Origin: Dongia sedimenti
GTDB taxonomy: Bacteria > Pseudomonadota > Alphaproteobacteria > Dongiales > Dongiaceae
Length of the DNA: 64,000 bases
Reading direction: 5' to 3'
Assembly: GCA_030715195.1 (NCBI GenBank)
Contig: JAUYVI010000009.1
Span: forward strand, 124,001 to 188,000
The translations under genes were made by a program, and so were the position numbers. Within the stretch, counting starts at the first letter, position 1; each line of letters begins with the position of its first letter. The notes under the pieces are model-generated. The model worked only from the letters and a program-made list of their open reading frames with translations. It was not told where the DNA came from and ran no database searches. This document shows, in pieces, positions 16,361 to 25,418 of the stretch.

Positions 16361-17110
16361 ATGACCGGCGAAGCAGGGGTTGCGACGGCGTCGGCGCTGG
16401 AAGTCGCCGGCGTCGTCGTCAACTTTCAGGGCCTGCGGGCCATCGACGACATTCACCTGACCCTGCGGCCGGGCGAGATCCTCGGCTTGATCGGGCCGAA
16501 CGGCGCCGGGAAGACCACGCTGATCAACGTGCTGACCGGCTTCCAGGTGCCCGACCACGGCAGCGTCGCCTTGAACGGCGTCGATCTGCTGCCGCTGAAG
16601 CCGCATCAGCGCAGCCGGTTGGGATTGGTGCGCACCTTCCAGAACGTGCTGCCCTTCGCCGGGCTGACCGCGTTGGAGAATGTTGAAGCCGGCGCGATGG
16701 CGACAGGCATGGCCCGTGGCGCGGGCCGCGCCTGGGCGATGGAGGTGCTCGGCCGCCTCGGCCTCGCCGACAAGGCCGCGCGCCGGGTCGATACCCTGCC
16801 GTTCGGCGAGGAGCGCCGGGTCGGCATCGCCCGCGCCGTCGCCATGAAGCCCAAGTTCCTGCTGATGGACGAGCCTGCCGCCGGATTGAACGATGCCGAG
16901 GCGGAAGAGCTTCAGCGCGTCGTCGCCGGCATCGTCGCGGAAGGCGAATGCGGCGTGCTGCTGATCGAGCACCGGATGCCGCTGGTGTTCCGGCTCTGTC
17001 ACCGCATCCAGGTGCTGCAGCACGGCGCGACCATCGCCCTCGGCACCCCGGAGGAGATTCGCGCGCACAATGCGGTGCGCGCCGCTTATCTCGGCGACGA
17101 GGCGGTCTAG
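16361..17110 (+). CDS. livG: Branched-chain-type ABC transporter ATP-binding protein (LivG)
   Basis: 249 residues. Walker A GPNGAGKTT (45-53), Q-loop LVRTFQNV and Walker B FLLMDEPAAGL are intact. The signature is LPFGEERR, a variation of LSGGQ that is tolerated in LivG relatives (often LSYGEQR). It would pair with the LivF-type ATPase encoded two bases downstream to form the heterodimeric motor. Confidence 0.9.
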   Translation: MTGEAGVATASALEVAGVVVNFQGLRAIDDIHLTLRPGEILGLIGPNGAGKTTLINVLTGFQVPDHGSVALNGVDLLPLKPHQRSRLGLVRTFQNVLPFAGLTALENVEAGAMATGMARGAGRAWAMEVLGRLGLADKAARRVDTLPFGEERRVGIARAVAMKPKFLLMDEPAAGLNDAEAEELQRVVAGIVAEGECGVLLIEHRMPLVFRLCHRIQVLQHGATIALGTPEEIRAHNAVRAAYLGDEAV

Positions 17111-17112
17111 CC

Positions 17113-17847
17113 ATGCTGGCCATTGAAAAGCTGCAGGTCAACTATGGCAGCATCACCGCCTTGCGCGGCGTCGATATCACGGTCGCCAAGGGTGAGATCG
17201 TGGCGGTGATCGGCCCGAACGGCGCCGGCAAGTCCACCTTACTGCTGACCATCGCCGGCGTGGTGAAGGCCAAGGCGGGCAGCGTGAAATTCGACAGCCG
17301 TCCGATCCTCGGGCTGGCGCCGGAGAAGCTCGCGGCCTCGGGTCTCGCTTTGGTGCCGGAAGGGCGTCACATCTTCGGCAGCCTCAGCGTCGCCGAGAAT
17401 ATCGCGCTCGGCGCCACGCCGCGCAGCGATCGCGACGGCATTGCCGCCGACACCGACAAGGTGCTCGGCATGTTCCCGGTGCTGCGCGACCGCTACCGCC
17501 AGCGCGCCGGCAATCTCTCCGGCGGCGAGCAGCAGATGCTGGCGATCGGCCGTGCCTTGCTGTCGCGGCCGAAGCTCTTGCTGCTGGACGAGCCGTCGCT
17601 CGGCCTGGCACCCCTGATCGTCAAGCAGGTCTATGACGCGATCTATGCGCTGCGCGAGCAGGGCCTGACCGTTCTCGTGGTGGAGCAGAGCGTCAACCGT
17701 GCGCTCAACGCCGCCGACCGTGCCTACGTGATGAGCGGCGGCGCCATCGCCATGGTCGGGCGATCGAGCGAGCTCCAGGGCACGGCGGAGTTCGACGCCG
17801 CCTATTTCGGCGCCGGGCAACGCGACCCGGGGCGGAGCCCGGCATGA
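17113..17847 (+). CDS. livF: Branched-chain-type ABC transporter ATP-binding protein (LivF)
   Basis: 244 residues. Walker A GPNGAGKST, Q-loop LVPEGRHIF, signature LSGGEQQ and Walker B LLLLDEPSLGLAP are all canonical for LivF. The ATG at 17113 is two bases after the livG stop, and the end overlaps the livH start by four bases (ATGA). Partner of LivG in the importer of this operon. Confidence 0.92.
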   Translation: MLAIEKLQVNYGSITALRGVDITVAKGEIVAVIGPNGAGKSTLLLTIAGVVKAKAGSVKFDSRPILGLAPEKLAASGLALVPEGRHIFGSLSVAENIALGATPRSDRDGIAADTDKVLGMFPVLRDRYRQRAGNLSGGEQQMLAIGRALLSRPKLLLLDEPSLGLAPLIVKQVYDAIYALREQGLTVLVVEQSVNRALNAADRAYVMSGGAIAMVGRSSELQGTAEFDAAYFGAGQRDPGRSPA

Positions 17848-18722
17848 TCGTCGTCCAGAACCTGATCGACGCGATCAGCCTCGGCTCGGTCTACGCCTTG
17901 GCGGCCCTCGGCATCGGCCTCATCTTCAGCATCATGCGCCTCATCAACTTCGCCCATGGCGAGCTGATCATGGTCGGCGGCTTCGTGATTTATGCGCTGG
18001 CCGGCAATCCGATGCTCGTGATGGCGCTGAGCGCCATCATCGTCGTCACCATCCTCGCCCTCGGCATGGAGCGGCTGGCCTTCCGGCCCTTGCGCAAGGC
18101 GAGCCCGCCGACCCTGTTGATCGCCTCCTTTGCGGTTTCCTACTTCGTGCAGCATGTGATCCTGATGATCTTCGGCTCGCGGCCGATGGGAGTCGATTTC
18201 CTCTCGGTGCTCGGCGAGAGCTTCGAATTCGCCGGACTTCGGGTGCCGCGCCTGCAATGCATCGCCATCGTCGTCACGCTGGCATTGATGGTCGGGCTCG
18301 TGGTGTTTTTCCGCGCGTCCCGGATCGGCGTCCAGATGCGGGCTGCCGCCGAGGACTTCACCATGGCGCGCCTGCTCGGCGTCAAGGCCGACCGGGTGAT
18401 CGCCGTCGCCTTCGCGCTCTCCGGCATCCTGGCCAGCTTCGTCTCGCTCTACCTGGTCGCACAGACCGGCACCGTCTCCTACAAGATGGGCGTCAACATG
18501 GTGCTGATCGCCTTCGTCGCCTCGGTGATCGGCGGGATGGGCTCGCTGACCGGCGCCGCGCTCGGCGGCTTTATCGTCGGCATTGTCTCGGTTTCGCTCC
18601 AGGCCTACCTGCCGGAGGAGCTGCGGCCCTACCGCGACGCCTTTGTGTTTCTTCTGTTCATCGCCTTCCTGCTGTGGCGGCCGCAAGGCTTGCTGGTGCG
18701 GCGGGCAAGCGAGCGGGTGTAA
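17844..18722 (+). CDS. livH: Branched-chain-type ABC transporter permease (LivH)
   Basis: 292 residues, about eight membrane segments. The N-terminal region DAISLGSVYALAALGIGL and the phrase INFAHGELIM are hallmarks of LivH. The coupling region ADRVIAVAFALSGILA and C-terminal RPQGL are also typical. It overlaps livF by four bases and is followed three bases later by livM. Confidence 0.92.
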   Translation: MIVVQNLIDAISLGSVYALAALGIGLIFSIMRLINFAHGELIMVGGFVIYALAGNPMLVMALSAIIVVTILALGMERLAFRPLRKASPPTLLIASFAVSYFVQHVILMIFGSRPMGVDFLSVLGESFEFAGLRVPRLQCIAIVVTLALMVGLVVFFRASRIGVQMRAAAEDFTMARLLGVKADRVIAVAFALSGILASFVSLYLVAQTGTVSYKMGVNMVLIAFVASVIGGMGSLTGAALGGFIVGIVSVSLQAYLPEELRPYRDAFVFLLFIAFLLWRPQGLLVRRASERV

Positions 18723-18725
18723 GCC

Positions 18726-19751
18726 ATGGCCGAGCCTTCGACTCCCGTCGCCCACAATCCCCTGCACACCGCTTTGCTGCTGGCGCTGATCCTGCTGGTC
18801 GTCGCGGCAATAGCCGGTTTCTTCCCGCCGGCGCTGCAGCGCACCGTGACCCAGGCGATGATCATGCTGGTGGTGGTCACCGGCCTCTACACCTTCTGCG
18901 GCAATTCCGGCGTCTTCTCCTTCGGCCACATCGCCTTCATGGCGATCGGCGGCTATACCTCGGCGATCCTCACGATCCTGCCGGGCAAGAAGGAGGTCGC
19001 GCTCGATCTTCCGGTCTGGCTGGAGCAGATTCAGCTCCCGGTCAGCGTCGCCGGGCCGGTGGCGGTGCTGTTCGCCGGCCTGGTGGCGCTGCTGGTCGGG
19101 CTGGTGTTCATGCGCCTGCGCGGCATCGCGCTGCCGATGGCGACCTTTGCCATGCTGGTCATTGTCTATGTCGTCGCCCTCAATTGGCAGGCGGTGACCG
19201 GCGGGCGGCAGGCGCTGGTCGGCCTGCCGCGGACCACCGGCCTCTGGACCGGCTTCGGCTTTGCAGCCCTCGGACTGTTCGTCGCAGCGCTCTACGACCG
19301 GACCCGGCACGGCCTCGCCTTGCGCTGCTCGCGGGAGAGCGAGGTCGCGGCCGCCGCGACCGGCATCGATCTGGAGCGCGAGCGGCTGATCGCCTTCGTG
19401 GTCAGCGCCATGATCGTCGCCGCGGGCGGTGTGCTGTTCGCGCATTTCCTCGGCACCATGACCGCCAACACCTTCTATCTCGACCTCACCTTCGTCACCC
19501 TGACCATGCTGGTGGTCGGCGGCATGCGCAGCCTGACCGGGGCCTGCGCCGGCGTCGCCCTGGTCTCCGTCGTTTCCGAAGTCTTCCGCAGCATCGAGCG
19601 TGGCTTCTCCCTCGGCGGGACGACGATCGCCGCGCCGCCAGGCCTGCAGGAGATCGTGCTGGCGCTCATTCTGCTCGTCATTCTGCTGCTGCGGCCGCAT
19701 GGCCTGGCCGGGGACTGGGAACTGACCCTCCCCGGGCGCAGCCAACGTTAG
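18726..19751 (+). CDS. livM: Branched-chain-type ABC transporter permease (LivM)
   Basis: 341 residues, membrane protein with about nine hydrophobic segments. The motif GVFSFGHIAFMAIGGY is the LivM signature, and the coupling region GLALRCSRESEVAAAATGID contains the usual small-residue helix. Forms the heterodimeric pore with LivH. HyuA follows after 16 bases with its own ribosome binding site. Confidence 0.92.
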   Translation: MAEPSTPVAHNPLHTALLLALILLVVAAIAGFFPPALQRTVTQAMIMLVVVTGLYTFCGNSGVFSFGHIAFMAIGGYTSAILTILPGKKEVALDLPVWLEQIQLPVSVAGPVAVLFAGLVALLVGLVFMRLRGIALPMATFAMLVIVYVVALNWQAVTGGRQALVGLPRTTGLWTGFGFAALGLFVAALYDRTRHGLALRCSRESEVAAAATGIDLERERLIAFVVSAMIVAAGGVLFAHFLGTMTANTFYLDLTFVTLTMLVVGGMRSLTGACAGVALVSVVSEVFRSIERGFSLGGTTIAAPPGLQEIVLALILLVILLLRPHGLAGDWELTLPGRSQR

Positions 19752-19767
19752 AAAGAGGGAAACTGAG

Positions 19768-21825
19768 ATGTACTCGGGCTGCATCGATATCGGCGGCACC
19801 TTCACCGACCTGGTCCTGCACGACCGGGAGCGCGGGCTTGAGATCTTCAAGTCGCCGACCACGCCCGGCGAGTTCGAGAAGGGCTTCATCAACGTGCTCG
19901 GCGTCGCCGCCGACAGCCGCGGCCTCTCGCTGCGCGATTTCCTGGGCCGGATGGATCTGCTGGTGCACGGCACCACGGTCTCGACCAACGCCCTGGTCGA
20001 GGGCAAGGTGGCGGCGGCCGGGCTCATCTGCAATGCCGGCCACCCTGACATCCTCACTTTGCGGGAATCGCCGCGCAAGCGCGCCTTCAATGTGAAGATC
20101 GACTTCCCGGCACCGTTCATCGCGCGCAGCCGGACCTGCGAGGTGAAGGGTCGCATCGACGCCATGGGCAACGAGATCGAGCCGTTGAAGACCGCCGATG
20201 TCGTGGCGGCGGTAAAGCACCTGAAGAAGTGCAGGGTGCAGGCGATCGCCGTCTGCCTGCTCTGGTCGATCGTCAATCCGGCTCATGAGCGCAAGGTGCG
20301 GGAGATCATCGCCAAGGAATGGCCGGAGATCCCGGTCACCCTCAGCCATGAGCTCAACCCGATCCCCCGCGAATACCGCCGCACCATCTCGACGGCGATC
20401 AACGCGGCCTTGTTCCCCATCGTCAGTGCCTATACCGGCAAGCTGACCGCTGCGCTGAAACAGGAAGGCTTCAAGAACGAGCTGCTGATCGCCAATTGCG
20501 TCGGCGGCATGATGCCGCCGGACGAGATCATCCGCCGTCCAATCTACAGCGTGATGTCGGGCCCGACCCTGGCGCCGATCGCCGGCATGCATCTCACCAC
20601 CGACGAGAACGTCATCGTGGTCGATATGGGCGGCACCACCTTCGACGTCTCCGCGCTCCGCAGCCGCCGCCTGGTGGTGACCTCGGAGGCGACCTTCGGC
20701 ATGGAGATGTTGGGCATCCCGAAGATCGACGTGCGCTCGGTCGGCGCCGGCGGCGGCTCGATCGCCTGGGTCGACCCCGGCGGGCTCCTGCATGTCGGGC
20801 CGCAGAGCGCGAGCGCGCGGCCGGGGCCGGCCTGCTACGGGCTCGGCGGCACCGAGCCGACGGTCACCGATGCCAATGTCGTGCTCGGCATCATCGATCC
20901 CGACTACTATCTCGGCGGCAAGATCCGGCTCGACCGGGCCAAGGCCGAGGCCGCGATCGGCAAGATCGCCAAGCGGCTGAAGCTGTCTTTGAAAGAGGCG
21001 GCCTACGCGATCTACACCACTAGCAACCACAACATGATCGCGGCGATCGAGGACATCACCATCAACGAAGGCATCGACCCGCGCGATTCCTACGTGGTCA
21101 GCGGCGGCGGCGCCACCGCCTGCCATATCGGCGAGATGGCGCGGCTGATGGGCATCAAGCGCTTCATGGTGCCGAAATTCGCCGCAGGCCTCAGCGCCTT
21201 CGGCGGCCTGATCTCCGACGTGCGCTGGGAGGAGGCCGGCACCCATCACACGACCGGCCGCGACTTCGACCTCGCCAAGGTGAACGCGCTGCTGGCCGAG
21301 CTCACGAAGCGCGGGAAGGCCTTCCTGAAGCGCGCGCGGTTCCCGGCGGAGAAGCAGCGGTTCGAGTTCGCCTTTCAGGGCCGCTATCTCTACCAGTCCT
21401 GGGACATCGAGGTGCCGTTCGAGATGAGCGGCGGCAAGCTGCAGAAGAGCGACATCGCCACGCTGGTCGCCGCCTTCCATCAGATGCACGAACGCATCTA
21501 TACGATCAAGGACGAGGCTGACACGGTGGAGTTCACCACCTGGAAGGTTCGCGCGATCGGCGATACCGGCGGCGCGCAGCGCACGGGCAGCAGGCTCTCC
21601 ACCCAGTCCGGCAGGGCCCGGCCGAAATCTGAGCGTGAGATCTTCCTCGGCCGGGCGGGCGAGCTGCGCGTCCCGGTCTATGCCGGAGAGGCGCTGATGG
21701 CCGGCGCCACCGTGGCGGGTCCGGCCATTGTCGAACAGCCGACGACCACCCTGCTGCTGCTCGACGGCCAGGTGGCGACCACCAATGCGTCGGGCGATTT
21801 CCTCGTGGAGGCGGCGCCGGTGTGA
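19768..21825 (+). CDS. Hydantoinase A / 5-oxoprolinase alpha-subunit family protein
   Basis: 685 residues, HyuA family, close to the typical length. The N-terminal ASKHA phosphate motif GCIDIGGTFTDLVLHD, the VHGTTVSTNALVEGK motif, EYRRTISTAINAAL and the second phosphate motif VVDMGGTTFDVS are all intact, so ATP binding is likely. The GGGGA motif (SGGGATACHIG) also matches. Works with HyuB (13287) in ATP-dependent ring opening or carboxylation. It ends the hyuB-liv-hyuA operon. The exact cyclic substrate cannot be told from sequence. Confidence 0.9.
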   Translation: MYSGCIDIGGTFTDLVLHDRERGLEIFKSPTTPGEFEKGFINVLGVAADSRGLSLRDFLGRMDLLVHGTTVSTNALVEGKVAAAGLICNAGHPDILTLRESPRKRAFNVKIDFPAPFIARSRTCEVKGRIDAMGNEIEPLKTADVVAAVKHLKKCRVQAIAVCLLWSIVNPAHERKVREIIAKEWPEIPVTLSHELNPIPREYRRTISTAINAALFPIVSAYTGKLTAALKQEGFKNELLIANCVGGMMPPDEIIRRPIYSVMSGPTLAPIAGMHLTTDENVIVVDMGGTTFDVSALRSRRLVVTSEATFGMEMLGIPKIDVRSVGAGGGSIAWVDPGGLLHVGPQSASARPGPACYGLGGTEPTVTDANVVLGIIDPDYYLGGKIRLDRAKAEAAIGKIAKRLKLSLKEAAYAIYTTSNHNMIAAIEDITINEGIDPRDSYVVSGGGATACHIGEMARLMGIKRFMVPKFAAGLSAFGGLISDVRWEEAGTHHTTGRDFDLAKVNALLAELTKRGKAFLKRARFPAEKQRFEFAFQGRYLYQSWDIEVPFEMSGGKLQKSDIATLVAAFHQMHERIYTIKDEADTVEFTTWKVRAIGDTGGAQRTGSRLSTQSGRARPKSEREIFLGRAGELRVPVYAGEALMAGATVAGPAIVEQPTTTLLLLDGQVATTNASGDFLVEAAPV

Positions 21826-21923
21826 CCCGGCGAAGCCGCGGTCGCAGGCCACCGGATTGGGCGGATCGCTTATGCGCACCCCATTCTGTATAGTCGGGTG
21901 ATAACGCGTCAGAGGGGGTGGCG

Positions 21924-22778
21924 ATGGATTCAGTGCGGGTGAGAGAGAAGCCGTTCGCATTGGCGACCGAAGAGATCGCCGCATATCAGGCCCGCGGTGT
22001 GCTGTTTCCGCGCCCGGCGATCAGTGCCGCGGCGGCGCAAGGCCTGCTGCAGAAGTTCGAGGCGCTGGAGCGGCAGGAGGGTGGGCGGATCTCCAAGCGG
22101 ACCAACCACAAGCCGCATCTGCTGCTGACCTGGCTCGCCGACCTGGTCCGGCACCCGACGATCCTGGATCAGGTCGAGAGTTTGCTCGGGCCGAACCTGC
22201 TCTGCTGGGCCTCGGATTTCTTCAGCAAGAGCCCGGATGACGGCATGCGGGTGACCTGGCACCAGGATTCGACCTATTGGGGCCTGTCCAAGCCCGACAT
22301 CGTCACCGCCTGGGTCGCCTTCACGCCGAGCACGGTCGCGAGTGGCTGCCTGCGCGTCGTGCCGGGCAGCCATCTCAAGGACCAACTGCCCCATGGCGAT
22401 ACCTTCGCCGCCGACAACATGCTGAGCCGCGGCCAGGAGATCAAGGTCGCGGTGGACGAGCGCGACGCGGTCGATGTCGTGCTGCAGCCGGGCGAGCTGT
22501 CGCTGCACCACGTGCGCCTGATCCACGGTTCGGAGCCGAACCGCGCCGACCATCGCCGGATCGGCTTTGCGATCCGCTATCTGCCGACTTCTGTGCGGCA
22601 GACCAGCGGCATGCGGGATACTGCCAGCCTGGTGCGTGGCCGCGATGATTTCGGCCATTTCGATCTCGAGCCGGCGCCCGTCTCGGATTTCCATCCGGAC
22701 GCCGTCGCCTTCCACGCCAAGAGCTATGACGACACGACCGCGATCCTCTACGCCGGCGCGGCCCAGCGGCCGGCCTAG
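21924..22778 (+). CDS. Phytanoyl-CoA dioxygenase (PhyH) family protein
   Basis: 284 residues, Fe(II)/2-oxoglutarate dioxygenase fold. The metal triad is visible as H113-x-D115 (TWHQD) and H201 (RLIHGSEPN), and an Arg close to residue 211 (DHRRIGF) would bind 2-oxoglutarate. ATG at 21924 is preceded by AGAGGGGG; a GTG six bases upstream is less likely. Bacterial members often hydroxylate small molecules such as ectoine or proline-like compounds. It is 98 bases beyond hyuA and may be in its own unit; a TATAGT sequence near 21890 could be a -10 box. Possibly the last enzyme of the catabolic island. Confidence 0.85.
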   Translation: MDSVRVREKPFALATEEIAAYQARGVLFPRPAISAAAAQGLLQKFEALERQEGGRISKRTNHKPHLLLTWLADLVRHPTILDQVESLLGPNLLCWASDFFSKSPDDGMRVTWHQDSTYWGLSKPDIVTAWVAFTPSTVASGCLRVVPGSHLKDQLPHGDTFAADNMLSRGQEIKVAVDERDAVDVVLQPGELSLHHVRLIHGSEPNRADHRRIGFAIRYLPTSVRQTSGMRDTASLVRGRDDFGHFDLEPAPVSDFHPDAVAFHAKSYDDTTAILYAGAAQRPA

Positions 22779-22957
22779 TCCTGCGGGACGGCCGGCCCGC
22801 GCAGATGCCGAACGATCGCCCAGACGACGATTCCCGCGAACAGGAAGAACAGAACGGCCGCCAAGGCAATGCGGGCGGCAATATAGAGCAGCAGCGCGCC
22901 GACCAGCAGGCCGAGTGCCGCCAGCGCCGCGATGATTGAAATGAGAGTGGTCTTCAT
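22775..22957 (-). CDS. Small membrane protein, unknown function
   Basis: 60 residues, mostly two adjoining hydrophobic segments (ISIIAALAALGLLVGALLLYI and ALAAVLFFLFAGIVVWAIV regions, given to mark the membrane part), ending in a charged tail (RHLRGPAVPQD). Start MKTTLIS at 22957 is chosen over a frame from 22993 because the hydrophobic helix follows directly. It is convergent with the PhyH gene, overlapping four bases. Codon use is normal for the window. No family recognised. Confidence 0.55.
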   Translation of the reverse strand: MKTTLISIIAALAALGLLVGALLLYIAARIALAAVLFFLFAGIVVWAIVRHLRGPAVPQD

Positions 22958-23024
22958 GGGTTCACGCGCCTCGGTCGTCACGCCGCTTCTCATGGGTAGA
23001 ACAGCGCGGCGGGCAGAAAGCTCC

Positions 23025-25061
23025 CTAACGCCACATCCCTAAAATCCGCTCCCGGATCGCGGCGCCGGCGATGCGCGAGGGTCCGTCGCTGGACGCCGTG
23101 ACCTTCGGCCACGACACTTGCTCGAAATGCTCCAGCAGGCGCGCCGGAATGAACCGTGTCCGCGCCGCGGTCACGTGCCGGTCGCCCATCGCCGGCTGGC
23201 CGTGGGTGAAGAACTGGCGCGGCGTGATCAGATGCAGCTGGTCCTTGGCCCGGGTCATGGCGACGTAGAGGAGGCGGCGCTCCTCCTCGATCTCGTCGCG
23301 GCTGCCGACGCCGAGATCGGCGGGGATGCAGCCATCGACCGTGTTCAGGACGAAGACCGAGGTCCATTCCAGGCCCTTTGCCGAATGGATGGTGGAGAGG
23401 ATGAGATAGTCCTCGTCGAGCAGTGGCGGGCCGGATTCGTCGCTGGCGGATTGCGCCGGGTCGAGCGTCAGATCGGTCAGGAACTGCTCGCGGCTGGCGA
23501 AGCTGGACGCGATCTGGCAGAGCTGCTCGAGATCGGCCTTGCGGGCGCGCGGGTCCTCGTGGCCCTGCTCGAGGAAGGGCTCATACCATTGCCGCACCGC
23601 TTCGATTTCCGCCGGCCAGCCGGCGAGGCCCGCGGTGAGGCGCTGGATGAGGGCGAAGAAGCCCGGCCAATGCGCGGCGACGGATGCCGGCGGCTTGAAG
23701 CGCGCGATCGCCTCGAGCAGCGGCGTGTTGCGCGCGGTCTGCTGCACCAGGCGGTCGGCGGTCTTCGGCCCGATGCCGGGCAGGAGCTGCAGCACGCGGA
23801 AGCCGGAGACCTGGTCCTTCGGATTGGTGGCCCAGCGCAACACGGCGAGCAGGTCCTTCACATGCGCGGTATCGAGGAACTTCAGGCCGCCGAACTTCAC
23901 GAACGGGATGTTGCGGCGGCCGAGCTCGAGCTCGAGTGCCGCGCTGTGATGGCCGGCGCGGAACAGCACCGCTTGCGATTTCAGCGTGATGCCTTGCTCG
24001 CGGTTCTCCAGCACCTGTTCGGCGACGTAGCGCGCCTGCTCTTGCCCGTCGGGCACGACGACCAGCAGCGGCTTCTGTTCCGAAGGCCGCTCCGACCAGA
24101 GGTCTTTGGCATAGCGCTCGGCGGCGAGGCTGATCACGGCATTCGACGCCGCGAGGATCGCCTGGGTCGAGCGGTAATTGCGCGCGAGCGTCACGATACG
24201 GGCCGGCGGATCGAACTGCTTCGGGAAATCGAGGATGTTGCGCACCGTTGCCGCGCGGAAGCTGTAGATCGACTGCGCATCGTCGCCGACGACGGTGAGG
24301 CCGCTGCCGTCCGGCTTCATCCGCAGCAGGATCGAGGATTGCAGCCGGTTGGTGTCCTGATATTCATCGACCAGCACATGGTCGAATCGGCCGCCGATCT
24401 CGGCGGCGATCTCCGGCACCGTCATCATCTGCGCCCAGTAGAGCAGCAGGTCGTCGTAATCGAGCAGGTTCTGCCGCTGCTTCGCTTCGACATAGGCGCC
24501 GAACAGCGTGCGCAGCTCCTCGCCCCACATGCGGCACCAGGGGAAGACCTCGTCCAGCAGATCCTGCAGTGGCAGTTCGGTGTTCACCGCGCGCGAATAT
24601 ATGGATATGCAGGTGGCCTTGGTCGGGAAACGCTGCTCCTTGGCGGCAAGGCCGAGGCCTTGCCGCGCGAAATTGAGGAGATCGGCGGCGTCCTCGCGGT
24701 CGAGGATGGTGAAGGCGGGGTCGAGGCCGATCGTGCGCGCATGCAGCCGCAGCAGGCGCGCGCCCACCGCATGGAAGGTGCCCGCCCAGCCGAGCCGCGG
24801 CGCCTGCGGCACGACGCGGCCGACCAGCAGCTCGACCCGGCGTTTCATCTCGGCGGCGGCCCGGCGCGAAAAGGTGAGCAGCAGGATGCGGTTGGGATCG
24901 GCGCCGCCCAGCACCAGATGCGCGACCCGGTGCGCCAGGGTGTTGGTCTTGCCCGAGCCGGCGCCGGCGATGATGAGCAACGGGGCTGCGTCGTGTTCGA
25001 CCGCCTGGCGCTGCTCCAGATTGAGCCCGTCCAGGATCCCCGCCGCGATGCTCCCGTCCAT
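23025..25061 (-). CDS. UvrD/Rep-type ATP-dependent DNA helicase (superfamily 1)
   Basis: 678 residues. Motif Q and I are LNLEQRQAV and IIAGAGSGKTNTL (Walker A near residues 34-41), motif Ia LLTFSRRAAAEM, motif II VLVDEYQDTN, motif III VVGDDAQSIYSFR, motif IV TLARNYRST, motif V LSTIHSAKGLEW and motif VI LLYVAMTRAKD. All helicase motifs are intact, so a 3'-to-5' helicase for repair or replication restart is expected. It is somewhat shorter than E. coli UvrD and lacks its long C-terminal tail. Start: ATG at 25061 is preferred to a GTG nine bases earlier. Confidence 0.92.
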   Translation of the reverse strand: MDGSIAAGILDGLNLEQRQAVEHDAAPLLIIAGAGSGKTNTLAHRVAHLVLGGADPNRILLLTFSRRAAAEMKRRVELLVGRVVPQAPRLGWAGTFHAVGARLLRLHARTIGLDPAFTILDREDAADLLNFARQGLGLAAKEQRFPTKATCISIYSRAVNTELPLQDLLDEVFPWCRMWGEELRTLFGAYVEAKQRQNLLDYDDLLLYWAQMMTVPEIAAEIGGRFDHVLVDEYQDTNRLQSSILLRMKPDGSGLTVVGDDAQSIYSFRAATVRNILDFPKQFDPPARIVTLARNYRSTQAILAASNAVISLAAERYAKDLWSERPSEQKPLLVVVPDGQEQARYVAEQVLENREQGITLKSQAVLFRAGHHSAALELELGRRNIPFVKFGGLKFLDTAHVKDLLAVLRWATNPKDQVSGFRVLQLLPGIGPKTADRLVQQTARNTPLLEAIARFKPPASVAAHWPGFFALIQRLTAGLAGWPAEIEAVRQWYEPFLEQGHEDPRARKADLEQLCQIASSFASREQFLTDLTLDPAQSASDESGPPLLDEDYLILSTIHSAKGLEWTSVFVLNTVDGCIPADLGVGSRDEIEEERRLLYVAMTRAKDQLHLITPRQFFTHGQPAMGDRHVTAARTRFIPARLLEHFEQVSWPKVTASSDGPSRIAGAAIRERILGMWR

Positions 25062-25418
25062 GGCGTACACTCTTTCTAAGCCGGCGCAGTAGCTCTGCTC
25101 GCCAATCCATTGTTCTTGCTATGTTCTAAAGGGATCCCGCGGTTTTGGCAAGCGCAACCGTCACGCAAAGAAACAGCCCCTTCGCCGGGGGAGGCGAAGG
25201 GGCTCAGGTCGAGACCATTTACTTATTGCCGCAGCGCCGGGCAGGGGATGCGCCGGCAGCGGCCCCTGGATACCAGGGAGACGACCAAGGCTGGGACCGC
25301 CGCGCGCCGGAGGGGAACCCGTCGCGTTCAATCGGAATGGCCGTCTAAGAGGTCAACACAGCGAGGCGGGCTGGGTTCCTTCCCGGGTCACAAAATCGCC
25401 AAGCGGGCAAAGCGGGGA
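25062..25418. other. Intergenic region between porin end and helicase start
   Basis: Both flanking genes are on the minus strand. The stretch holds the helicase promoter region and a strong hairpin at 25175-25204. A frame on the plus strand (25145-25348) begins at TTG and overlaps the hairpin, so it is not accepted as a gene. Nothing else is visible. Confidence 0.5.
25175..25204 (-). terminator. Rho-independent terminator-like hairpin downstream of porin
   Basis: A perfect 12-bp stem (AGCCCCTTCGCC and GGCGAAGGGGCT) with a six-base loop. On the minus strand the stem is followed by GTTTCTTTG, a moderate T-rich tail, which fits termination of the porin transcript 215 bases after its stop. Confidence 0.65.

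Noticed and set aside
15044-17068. Open frame of 674 codons on the minus strand opposite the Liv binding protein and livG
   Set aside because: Antisense shadow of genes with signal peptide and Walker motifs; no domain features of its own.
18257-20095. Open frame of 612 codons on the plus strand in another frame over livH-livM-hyuA
   Set aside because: The three real genes in this stretch have conserved motifs; this frame has Arg/Ala-rich sequence without them.
17802-20276. Open frame of 824 codons on the minus strand opposite the Liv permease genes
   Set aside because: It lies wholly opposite livH, livM and hyuA, which have clear motifs. The translation is low-complexity and rich in D, H, Q, R, as expected for an antisense frame in GC-rich DNA.
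25145-25348. Plus-strand frame of 67 codons from TTG after the helicase
   Set aside because: It overlaps the terminator-like hairpin, starts at TTG without a ribosome binding site and has no recognisable features.
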